Below, in pieces: positions 1-5,844 of a DNA stretch of 5,844 nucleotides (position 1 is the stretch's first letter; every line of letters starts with the position of its first letter). The translations under genes were made by a program, and so were the position numbers. Source of the stretch: Bacteroidota bacterium (GTDB taxonomy: Bacteria; Bacteroidota; Bacteroidia; UKL13-3). The stretch lies in assembly GCA_018883485.1 (NCBI GenBank), contig VEQB01000157.1, forward strand, positions 1 through 5,844, given 5' to 3'. The notes under the pieces are model-generated. The model saw only the letters and a list, made by a program, of their open reading frames with translations, did no database searches and was not told the DNA's origin.

Positions 1-554
1 AAATAATCGCGTTTGGTTAAATTGGCTAATACTTCGTCATAGGTGGTATCCTGACCTTTATCGGCCAGTTCTTCTAACCTGCGTTGAGCTCGAATATTTG
101 GTTCTGCAGTAATGAACAATTTAAGCTCTGCCTCAGGAAATACAACAGTGCCAATATCTCTTCCATCCATTACAATTCCCTTTTCGTTCCCTAAAGTCTT
201 TTGCTGTTCTACCAAGAATTTTCGCACGGCACTAAGTGCACTAACATCACTTACCATACTTGCAATACGAGGATTTATTCTAATTTCTCTTTCTACATTT
301 TCTCCATTCAGTAAAGTAATTTGAGTTTGTGTAGTTTCATCAAACCCAAAACTAATTGTAATTTGAGGCAAGGCTGTGGCTACCATTTCAGGATGGAGAA
401 TATCTATTTGATTTTGGAATAAATACAAGGTTAATGCTCTATACATAGCACCTGTATCTACATAATGATAGTTGAGCGCGTTAGCCAATTCTCTTGCTAT
501 GGTGCTTTTACCACAAGATGAATAGCCATCTATTGCAATGATGATTTTTTTCAC
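1..554 (-). CDS. cmk: Cytidylate kinase (CMP/dCMP kinase), C-terminus cut by window edge
   Basis: Cytoplasmic nucleoside monophosphate kinase that transfers phosphate from ATP to CMP or dCMP, feeding CTP/dCTP synthesis. 184 residues are visible. Seen: an N-terminal beta strand and P-loop DGYSSCGKST (residues 9-18, K16 and S17 binding phosphate), DTGAMYRA at 33-40 (NMP-binding site), MDGRDIGTVVFP at 129-140 (the DGRD signature of Cmk), an Arg-rich stretch RAQRR in the lid region, and KRDY at 181-184 where the window ends. The family is about 225-230 residues, so roughly 40-45 C-terminal residues lie off the left edge. The start must be GTG at 554-552: the codons before it are TCA, AAG, AGC and then the TAA stop of porQ in the same frame, and the P-loop begins only eight codons later. 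There is no Shine-Dalgarno sequence. It lies 9 nt behind porQ and is probably co-transcribed with it. The identification is secure; the edge truncation is an artefact of the window. Confidence 0.96.
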   Translation of the reverse strand, partial: MKKIIIAIDGYSSCGKSTIARELANALNYHYVDTGAMYRALTLYLFQNQIDILHPEMVATALPQITISFGFDETTQTQITLLNGENVEREIRINPRIASMVSDVSALSAVRKFLVEQQKTLGNEKGIVMDGRDIGTVVFPEAELKLFITAEPNIRAQRRLEELADKGQDTTYDEVLANLTKRDY

Positions 555-563
555 TGACTTGCT

Positions 564-1598
564 TTACTTTTTTTTAAAGTCGTTTAAGTTGGTAATTATA
601 CTAAACGAGTTTGAATTTTTCCCTGGAATGAAGCCTCCAAAGCCATAAGAAAATTGAAACTTACTAATTCTTAATCCAAAGCCCCAAGTAAAACCACCCA
701 TGCTTCTGGTTTGCGATAACTCCATTTCTCTTTTTCTTAACACATTATAACCCAACCTAAAATTTAGGGTTTTTCCCAAGATAAGTTCGGTATTAAATAT
801 CATATGAGCCATTGCTTTTTGAATGCTTGAAAAGTCTTCAAGGATAGGTTCGCCTGTTTCTAAACTAATATCATTTCTATTTGGAATATTGTAAAGCAGT
901 TTGCCAGCTTGTTGTAAATTTTGCGCAATAATGCCAAACCTAAATGGCGCATGAGCAAACTTTCTACTAATTCCTAATTGCACATTGTTTGAAATGGTTT
1001 CTCTGTTGTCATTGGTGTAACTTTTTAGCTGATACCCTATATTGCTAACAACAGCTGCAATTGTAGTAAGTTGATCTTCACTTCTCCAAGTACCACCTAA
1101 ATCTATGGCAGTTCCATAAGAATTATATGATTCTAAATTGGAGTATATAAATTTAAGGGTGGCACCGTAATTAAATTTTTGAAAGGATTTTGCCATGGTA
1201 ACATGGTAATTATATTCACCAGCTGTAAAGGTTCCTAATTCCTGCCCATCTGGAGAGGTTCTAATGAAATTGCCGTAACTAATATACTGAACTCCTGCCG
1301 CAAAAGTTGTATTTAAACTATCAAAATGCCTTGCATAACGAGCCTCCCCTGCCGAAATATCTGTGAAGTAATTGAGGTAGCTATAGCCCAATTGGTTATG
1401 ATTTTTTACGGTTAATAATGCTGGGTTTTGGGCAGAAAGGTGTAGGTCTGCATCTGGGGTTATTATGGCGTTACCACCTAATGCTGCCACTCTTGCATTG
1501 GGAGAAACTTGTAGAAATTGATAGGTATTGTTTCCTCCAAGTTGCGCCATTGCCCTTGAGCTAAAAAATAGAAATATAAGCCAAATGCCTCTTTTCAT
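564..1598 (-). CDS. porQ: Type IX secretion system outer-membrane protein PorQ
   Basis: A 344-residue exported protein of the PorV/PorQ type. In the family, PorQ is an outer-membrane beta-barrel of the T9SS attachment complex (PorU, PorV, PorQ, PorZ), which processes and anchors cargo at the cell surface. Seen: a signal peptide with K2, R3, a hydrophobic core (residues 5-12) and an A-M-A site before Q19; then the family's opening signature GGNNTYQFLQVSPNARVAAL (21-40), GG at 41-42 and QNPALL at 57-62; the rest alternates aromatic/hydrophobic and polar residues as in a barrel, ending in Gly/Phe-rich strands (KFQFSYGFGGFIPG) and a KKK tail. I chose ATG at 1598 over an in-frame TTG at 1622 because it places the signal peptide right at the N-terminus. 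It is the first gene of a porQ-cmk pair, an arrangement I recall from other Bacteroidota. An 8-A run precedes the stop codon. Not a lipoprotein: no lipobox Cys. Confidence 0.9.
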   Translation of the reverse strand: MKRGIWLIFLFFSSRAMAQLGGNNTYQFLQVSPNARVAALGGNAIITPDADLHLSAQNPALLTVKNHNQLGYSYLNYFTDISAGEARYARHFDSLNTTFAAGVQYISYGNFIRTSPDGQELGTFTAGEYNYHVTMAKSFQKFNYGATLKFIYSNLESYNSYGTAIDLGGTWRSEDQLTTIAAVVSNIGYQLKSYTNDNRETISNNVQLGISRKFAHAPFRFGIIAQNLQQAGKLLYNIPNRNDISLETGEPILEDFSSIQKAMAHMIFNTELILGKTLNFRLGYNVLRKREMELSQTRSMGGFTWGFGLRISKFQFSYGFGGFIPGKNSNSFSIITNLNDFKKK

Positions 1599-1604
1599 GC
1601 TGTT

Positions 1605-1612
1605 CAAAAATA
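1605..1612 (-). promoter_or_regulatory. Candidate -7 box of the porQ promoter
   Basis: On the minus strand the bases read TATTTTTG, an exact match to the Bacteroidota -7 consensus TAnnTTTG, 6 nt before the porQ ATG. The nearest upstream TTTG (1640-1637 on the minus strand) is 24 nt away, slightly beyond the usual -33 spacing of about 17-23 nt. If used, transcription would begin almost at the ATG, giving a very short or absent leader. In AT-rich DNA such a match can arise by chance. Confidence 0.3.
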
Positions 1613-1632
1613 TGCATTTCAACGGAAAACCC

Positions 1633-1648
1633 TTTGCAAAATTGCAAA
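1633..1648. repeat. Perfect palindrome in the porQ/htpG divergent region
   Basis: TTTGCAA, two bases AA, then TTGCAAA: two perfect 7-bp inverted arms around a 2-bp centre. It lies 34 bp upstream of the porQ ATG and 88 bp upstream of the htpG ATG, and overlaps the place where a porQ -33 element would sit. Size and symmetry resemble a dimeric regulator's operator. No regulator is encoded in the window, and it does not match CIRCE (TTAGCACTC inverted repeat). Function is inferred only. Confidence 0.4.
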
Positions 1649-1657
1649 AGATTGAGA

Positions 1658-1690
1658 TTGCGATTAGACAATTTGACAGAATTAGGTCTG
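1658..1690 (+). promoter_or_regulatory. Candidate htpG promoter
   Basis: TTG at 1658-1660 and TAGGTCTG at 1683-1690 (one mismatch to TAnnTTTG) are separated by 22 nt, within the spacing reported for Bacteroidota vegetative promoters. Transcription would start near 1697, leaving a leader of about 40 nt. The leader just before the ATG (1718-1736) is A/T-rich without a Shine-Dalgarno sequence, which is normal for the phylum. A perfect TTGACA occurs at 1673-1678, but no -10 box follows at 17 bp. The assignment is weak. Confidence 0.25.
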
Positions 1691-1736
1691 CTTGGAACGC
1701 AATTTGATTACAACCCTTTAAATAAAATATTTACAT

Positions 1737-3551
1737 ATGGCAATAACAGGTAATATTAGTGTTCATACCGAGAACATTTTTCCCATTATTAAAAAGTTTC
1801 TTTACAGCGATCATGAAATCTTTTTACGAGAATTGGTAAGTAATGCAGTAGATGCTACTCAAAAGTTGAAAACATTAGCTGCAAGTGGCGAAGCAAAAGG
1901 GGAGTTGGGCGACCTAAAGATTAAAGTAAAGCTGGATAAAGAGGCCAAAACACTTCATATTATTGATAGTGGAATAGGAATGACAGAAGAAGAGGTTAAT
2001 AAATATATCAACCAATTAGCCTTTAGCAGTGCAGAAGAGTTTTTAGATAAGTACAAAGATAAGGGAGCTCAGGTTATAGGGCATTTTGGCTTAGGTTTTT
2101 ATTCTGCGTTTATGGTTGCGCATAAAGTAGAATTGCATACCAAATCATATAAAGAGGGAGCTACAGCTGTTAAATGGACTTGCGATGGTAGCACTACTTT
2201 CGAGATTTCGGATTCTGAAAAGGCCGAAAGAGGTACAGAAATTATTCTTCATTTAGCGGAGGATTCTTTAGAATTCAATGATAATTTTAGGATCAAGAAT
2301 ATCTTAGATAAATACTGCAAATTCTTACCCATTGAAATAGAATATGAAGAAAAGGTGCTCAATAATCCTGCTCCATTGTGGACCAAAGCCCCTTCAGATT
2401 GCAGTAAAGAAGATTATGAAAACTTCTACAAAGAGCTTTATCCATTTAGTGAAACTCCATTATTTTGGATTCATTTAAATGTTGACTATCCTTTTAAATT
2501 AACGGGTATTCTCTATTTTCCTAAGATTAAAAACGAGTTTGAACCTACCAGAAATAAGATACAACTTTACAGCAATCAAGTTTTTGTAACAGATAGCGTT
2601 CAAGATATTGTTCCAGAATTTTTAATGTTGCTACATGGCGTGATTGATTCTCCAGATATTCCTTTGAATGTGAGTAGAAGTTATTTACAAAGTGATGCTA
2701 ACGTAAAGAAAATTAATAGCCATATTACAAAGAAAGTGGACGATAAATTAGAAGAGATTTACAAAGCCGACCGTATTGAATTTAATAACAAGTGGGAGAG
2801 TGTTGGAACCTTTGTAAAGTATGGAATGATTAGTGAAGAAAAATTCTTTGAACGCGGAAAAAAGTTTTGCTTATTGCAAAATAAGGCCAATGACTATTTT
2901 ACTATTGATGAGTATAAAGAGAAAGTTGCAGCCACGCAAACAGATAAAGATAATAAAGCGGTTTTCTTGTACTCCAATGATTTAAAAGCCCATGATAGTT
3001 TTATTCAAGCCATAGAAAAACGCGGGTACGACGTTCTGAGAATGGATGGTGTTTTAGACAATCATTTTATTTCAAATATTGAGCATAAATGGGAGGGAGT
3101 TCAGTGGAAACGCGTAGATAGCGATAGTATAGATAAGCTTATTGATAAGGATGTTAAGAAGGAAAGTGTTTTAAGTGAGAAAGACCAAACAGCCATTAAA
3201 GATACTTTTGCAAATAGTTTTGGTAATGCAGGGCAGTTTGTTTTCGAAAATGAGGCACTTGCGCCAGACGATCAATTTTTAACACTAATTACTCCTGAAT
3301 GGGAACGTAGGATGAAGGAAATGCAAAAAATGCAAGGCATGAGCATGTTTGGTAATATGCCAGATACCTATAGAGTTGTTATTAATACCAACCATGCCTT
3401 AAGTGTAAAATTAAGTAAGATGGAAGATGGAGAGGTAAAAATGCAAGTAATGAAACAAGCTTTTGACTTAGCGCGTTTATCGCAAAACCTATTACATGGA
3501 GAAGAGTTAACCGCTTTTATTCAAAGAAATACCAAAGAGTTATCTGTTTGA
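1737..3551 (+). CDS. htpG: Molecular chaperone HtpG (Hsp90 family)
   Basis: A 604-residue cytosolic ATP-dependent dimeric chaperone that acts late in protein folding, normally together with DnaK. Seen, in order: an N-terminal GHKL ATPase domain (about 1-210) with E32 (general base) and N36 (Mg-ATP) in FLRELVSNAVDAT, DSGIGM at 77-82 (D77 contacts adenine), the ATP lid, and GHFGLGFYSAF at 115-125; a middle domain (about 220-470) with FEPTRNKIQLYSNQVFV and GVIDSPDIPLNVSR at 301-314, where R314 corresponds to the catalytic Arg (R336 in E. coli HtpG); and a C-terminal dimerisation domain with a Met-rich helix (MKEMQKMQGMSMFGNM) and LSQNLLHGEELTAFIQRN near the end. Length is close to E. coli HtpG (624), and there is no long charged linker. 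The ATG at 1737 matches the conserved N-terminus (ISVHTENIFPIIKKFLYS). Monocistronic: it diverges from porQ and ends in its own terminator. No CIRCE element is visible upstream. All key ATPase residues are present. Confidence 0.98.
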   Translation: MAITGNISVHTENIFPIIKKFLYSDHEIFLRELVSNAVDATQKLKTLAASGEAKGELGDLKIKVKLDKEAKTLHIIDSGIGMTEEEVNKYINQLAFSSAEEFLDKYKDKGAQVIGHFGLGFYSAFMVAHKVELHTKSYKEGATAVKWTCDGSTTFEISDSEKAERGTEIILHLAEDSLEFNDNFRIKNILDKYCKFLPIEIEYEEKVLNNPAPLWTKAPSDCSKEDYENFYKELYPFSETPLFWIHLNVDYPFKLTGILYFPKIKNEFEPTRNKIQLYSNQVFVTDSVQDIVPEFLMLLHGVIDSPDIPLNVSRSYLQSDANVKKINSHITKKVDDKLEEIYKADRIEFNNKWESVGTFVKYGMISEEKFFERGKKFCLLQNKANDYFTIDEYKEKVAATQTDKDNKAVFLYSNDLKAHDSFIQAIEKRGYDVLRMDGVLDNHFISNIEHKWEGVQWKRVDSDSIDKLIDKDVKKESVLSEKDQTAIKDTFANSFGNAGQFVFENEALAPDDQFLTLITPEWERRMKEMQKMQGMSMFGNMPDTYRVVINTNHALSVKLSKMEDGEVKMQVMKQAFDLARLSQNLLHGEELTAFIQRNTKELSV

Positions 3552-3573
3552 ACCAATTAAAATTGATGCGTTT

Positions 3574-3605
3574 AAAAGACCAAGCAATCTGCTTGGTCTT
3601 TTTTT
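3574..3605 (+). terminator. Intrinsic terminator of htpG, possibly bidirectional
   Basis: A perfect 13-bp stem (3574-3586 AAAAGACCAAGCA with 3590-3602) closes on a 3-nt loop (ATC) and runs into seven T residues (3599-3605), beginning 22 nt after the htpG stop. Read on the minus strand the same hairpin lies 69 nt after the stop of the YitT-family gene but has only four T residues after the core stem, so it would be a weaker terminator in that direction. The rest of the 120-bp convergent gap (3552-3671) shows no other feature. Confidence 0.93.
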
Positions 3606-3671
3606 GTTTAAAAATAGATTATCAAAGAGTTATCACCCTTAAAAATGATTAAACCCAATTTAGCACTTTAT

Positions 3672-4637
3672 TTAATGGGCTAATGGTCTTTTTTTAATAA
3701 TTCCCCCTTTGATATCTTTAATAGAATTCATTACTACGAAAGCATTTGAATCTATTATTTCAATTTCAGTTTTCATTTTATTGAGCTCTAAACGTGTTAT
3801 CACAGAATAAACAATCTCCACATCTTGCTTTTGTTCTTGGTAATTAAAACCCCGTTTACCATTATACACGGTTACACCTCTTCCCATTTTAGTGGTTATC
3901 ATTTCTCTTATTTCTTCGCTATGTGCAGAAACAATAGTTACCCCAATATATTCTTCAATACCCTCAACCAGAAAGTCTAGTGTTTTAGATGCAGATAAAT
4001 AGGTTATCATAGAATAAAGCGCAATTTCAACACCCAATAAAAAGGCCGCAGCAGAGAAGATAAATACATTAATTACCATTACAATATCACCAATGGTAGC
4101 ACTCACTTTCTTGCTAAGAAAGATGGCTAAAACTTCTGTACCATCAATAACGGCACCACCCCTAACCGCAAAGCCAATACCCGCACCAAGAAAAAAACCA
4201 CCGAAAACCGCAACCAATAAACGGTCGTCGGTTACATTAGGGAATTCTACAGTGGCTAAACAAAGTGAAAGGCCCATTATGCCTAAGGCAGTTTTAATCG
4301 CAAATGGTCTTCCCATCATTTTATATCCCATGAAAACAAATGGAATATTAATAGCAATAATAAGTTGGTATAAAGGAATTTGAGTAAGGGCAGAGATTAA
4401 TAAGGATATTCCCGTTGCCCCTCCATCAATAAAATGGCTAGTTAACAAAAATCCTTTAAACCCAAAGGATGCCGAGAAAATTCCGATGGTAATTAAAATT
4501 ACATCTTTTACATTTCGCTTAACTGTAATTTTTAGCAACCTATATGCCCTAGCAATGGCGTAAGCAGATTGGTCAGAATTAACTTTAGCTGATAAAACCT
4601 TATTCAGAATGAAGTTACGAATAAATCTGCTTTTCAT
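3672..4637 (-). CDS. YitT family integral membrane protein (DUF161 + DUF2179)
   Basis: A 321-residue inner-membrane protein of a widespread family whose transported substrate or role is not established. Seen: a basic, non-hydrophobic N-terminal stretch of about 42 residues; five or so hydrophobic segments (roughly 45-65, 78-104, 113-130, 140-158, 183-203); two related glycine-rich motifs, FIDGGATGISLL (69-80) and RGGAVIDGTEVLA (159-171), typical of the family's internal duplication; and a soluble C-terminal DUF2179 domain (about 228-315) with GVTIVSAHSEEIREMI, GRGVTVYNGKRGF and a VIYSVITRLE-like strand, resembling a small ligand-binding regulatory fold. The start at ATG 4637 is 5 nt after the stop of the ABC-F gene, with an AGAAGGG stretch 8 nt before it, so the two are probably one transcript. 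Transcription converges with htpG. Family assignment is firm; function is unknown. Confidence 0.93.
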   Translation of the reverse strand: MKSRFIRNFILNKVLSAKVNSDQSAYAIARAYRLLKITVKRNVKDVILITIGIFSASFGFKGFLLTSHFIDGGATGISLLISALTQIPLYQLIIAINIPFVFMGYKMMGRPFAIKTALGIMGLSLCLATVEFPNVTDDRLLVAVFGGFFLGAGIGFAVRGGAVIDGTEVLAIFLSKKVSATIGDIVMVINVFIFSAAAFLLGVEIALYSMITYLSASKTLDFLVEGIEEYIGVTIVSAHSEEIREMITTKMGRGVTVYNGKRGFNYQEQKQDVEIVYSVITRLELNKMKTEIEIIDSNAFVVMNSIKDIKGGIIKKRPLAH

Positions 4638-4642
4638 TATGT

Positions 4643-5844
4643 TTACCCTTCTAAAAGAATAAGTTCTTCCAATAGTACTTCCATTTCTTTTTCTAAGAAT
4701 TGAATTGCTTTCTTCTCTGCTTCGTAAAAGTTATTTAACTCTTTCATTTTATCATCGCTACTGTTGTTTGGATTGGCAAAGGCATTTTCAATTTCCTTTA
4801 ATTTCTCCTTAGCATGAACGATTTTAACTTCATAAGAATCTATTTGCTTCTTAAGATTCTGAAGATAATTATTACTTTGCTTTAGTCTGCTCTCTTCTGG
4901 TTTAACCTCTGCTTTGGCTTGTGTATTTACTTTTGGTTTTGGAGGTTCTAGGTTCTTATTTAATTTAGCCTCCTCATCTCTTTTGGCCTTCCAATATTCA
5001 AACTCATCATAAGTGCCTAGGTATTCTTTTATTTCTTCATTCTCTATCCACCAAATTTTATTAGCCACTTCAGAAACAAAGAATCGGTCGTGGCTCACTA
5101 CCAAAAAAGAACCTTCATAAGCTTGTAAAGATTGAATAAGTAAGTTAATACTTCGCATATCTAGATGGTTTGTTGGTTCATCTAGTAGTAGAAAATTTGC
5201 CTCGGTTAATAGTGTTTTGGCTAAGGCAACACGCGCTTTTTCACCACCACTTAAGACTTTTATTTTCTTAAAAACTTCATCTCCAGCAAACAGAAAACAG
5301 CCTAATACAGTTCTTAATTCTGTTTCGGCTCTATCTGTGGCAAAATGCTGTAGCTCCTCTAAAATTTCGTTGTTTAATCCTAATGACTCTAATTGGTGCT
5401 GCGCATAAAAAGCTTGTTTCACATTATGTCCGGGTGTAATGGTACCCTCAAATTGTTCAACTCCTGCCAACATTCTCAGTACCGTAGATTTGCCTTTTCC
5501 ATTGGCTCCAATAAGTGCAATTTTATCGCCTCGTTCTACTCTTGCTTCGGCATGTGAAAGAATACGAATATCTGGATAGGCCTTGCCAACATTCTTTAAT
5601 TCGGCTAAGGTTCTTCCTGGCTGAACCCCAACCCTAAATTGAATATTGATTTCTCGGTTATCATCTTCAGGCGCTTCAATGCGCTCAACCCGATCGAGCA
5701 TCTTAATCCTGCTCTGTGCCATGGAGGCTTTGCTGGCCTTGGCCTTAAAGCGGTTTATTAATTTTTCTTGATCCTTAAAAAATTGTTGCTGGTTATCGTA
5801 AGATCTTTGTTGCAAATCCATGCGCTCCTGCTTCGACTCTAAGT
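4643..5844 (-). CDS. ABC-F family ATPase (YheS-like), N-terminal part beyond window
   Basis: Soluble, tandem-ATPase ABC protein without membrane segments. ABC-F members bind the ribosomal E site and influence translation or antibiotic sensitivity. The last 399 residues are visible. Reading stays open to the right edge (LESKQER precedes the Met at 5821), so that Met is internal; full length should be about 620-640. Numbering from that Met: interdomain P-site-tRNA linker (1-60) with FKAKASKASMAQSRIKMLDR; second ATPase domain with Walker A GANGKGKST (105-113, nt 5509-5483), Q-loop region FYAQHQLE (138-145), signature LSGGEKARVALAK (190-202), Walker B LLLDEPTNHLD (211-221; E215 is the catalytic Glu) and H-loop VVSHD (241-245); a Lys/Pro-rich spacer (281-310); and a C-terminal coiled-coil hairpin (311-347 and 357-391, turn NPNNSSDD). 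The linker and AQHQLE resemble E. coli YheS more than Uup or EttA, from memory. It leads into the YitT-family gene. No key residue is missing. Confidence 0.95.
   Translation of the reverse strand, partial: LESKQERMDLQQRSYDNQQQFFKDQEKLINRFKAKASKASMAQSRIKMLDRVERIEAPEDDNREINIQFRVGVQPGRTLAELKNVGKAYPDIRILSHAEARVERGDKIALIGANGKGKSTVLRMLAGVEQFEGTITPGHNVKQAFYAQHQLESLGLNNEILEELQHFATDRAETELRTVLGCFLFAGDEVFKKIKVLSGGEKARVALAKTLLTEANFLLLDEPTNHLDMRSINLLIQSLQAYEGSFLVVSHDRFFVSEVANKIWWIENEEIKEYLGTYDEFEYWKAKRDEEAKLNKNLEPPKPKVNTQAKAEVKPEESRLKQSNNYLQNLKKQIDSYEVKIVHAKEKLKEIENAFANPNNSSDDKMKELNNFYEAEKKAIQFLEKEMEVLLEELILLEG
4646..4651 (-). promoter_or_regulatory. Possible Shine-Dalgarno-like site for the YitT-family gene
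   Basis: On the minus strand GAAGGG, formed by the last two codons of the ABC-F gene, ends 8 nt before the YitT-family ATG and just before the TAA stop. Spacing fits a ribosome binding site, but Bacteroidota depend little on such sites, so translation could equally be coupled through the 5-nt stop-to-start gap. Confidence 0.35.

Noticed and set aside
112..324. Plus-strand open frame opposite cmk
   Set aside because: It lies wholly antisense to conserved cmk codons, is low in complexity (Ser/Thr/Leu/Phe-rich) and resembles no family.
1599..1622. Extended porQ start at an in-frame TTG (adds eight residues)
   Set aside because: It would bury the signal peptide behind extra residues and uses a rare start codon; ATG at 1598 puts K2-R3 and the hydrophobic core at the N-terminus as expected.
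1599..1736. CIRCE-type heat-shock operator upstream of htpG
   Set aside because: No TTAGCACTC/GAGTGCTAA inverted repeat is present; the only palindrome there has a different sequence and a 2-bp rather than 9-bp centre.
1965..1982. DSGIGM in HtpG instead of the common DNGIGM
   Set aside because: That position varies in the family (N, T or S), while the essential D77, G79, G81 and M82 are kept, so no loss of function is implied.
3533..3634. 12-bp direct repeat CAAAGAGTTATC at 3533-3544 and 3623-3634 flanking the htpG terminator
   Set aside because: About one 12-mer repeat pair is expected by chance in a window of this length, more in AT-rich DNA; the first copy is explained by htpG codons, and there is no insertion-like structure between the copies.
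4093..4383. Plus-strand open frame opposite the YitT-family gene
   Set aside because: Its composition reflects the reverse complement of membrane-segment codons (Pro/Lys/Ala-rich), and it lies entirely inside a well-supported gene.
5217..5408. Plus-strand open frame opposite the ABC-F gene
   Set aside because: It is antisense to the ABC signature region, short and without any recognisable motif.
5819..5821. Met at 5821 as the start of the ABC-F gene
   Set aside because: The frame is open upstream to the window edge, and the residues around it belong to the linker between the two ATPase domains, so the protein must begin further right.

Overview
The window is AT-rich bacterial chromosome, almost certainly from Bacteroidota. 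The evidence is a type IX secretion gene (porQ, a system confined to that phylum and close relatives), a Bacteroidota-style HtpG (motif GHFGLGFYSAF, Met-rich C-terminal helix), A-rich leaders with little Shine-Dalgarno signal, and TAnnTTTG-like promoter elements. Order and genus cannot be read from the sequence.

Layout, left to right. (1) 1-1598, minus strand: porQ followed after 9 nt by cmk (cytidylate kinase, GTG start, C-terminus cut by the left edge), an apparent two-gene transcript. (2) 1599-1736: a divergent intergenic region with candidate promoters on both strands, a 7+7 bp palindrome and a short direct repeat. (3) 1737-3551, plus strand: htpG, a complete Hsp90-family chaperone. (4) 3552-3671: a convergent intergenic region with a strong 13-bp intrinsic terminator that ends htpG and may also work in the other direction. 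(5) 3672-5844, minus strand: an ABC-F ATPase (5' part beyond the right edge; linker, second ATPase domain and C-terminal coiled coil visible), followed after 5 nt by a YitT/DUF2179-family membrane protein.

How the genes relate: these are three independent housekeeping or envelope units. PorQ belongs to the outer-membrane attachment complex of type IX secretion; Cmk recycles CMP/dCMP; HtpG is an ATP-driven chaperone; the ABC-F protein most likely acts on ribosomes; the YitT protein is an inner-membrane protein of unknown function. I see no mobile element, CRISPR array, RNA gene, broken gene or sign of horizontal transfer. I do not find a new system here. The points worth a second look are regulatory (the palindrome at the porQ/htpG divergence, the A-tract and GTG junction between porQ and cmk) and the tight pairing of the ABC-F and YitT genes.
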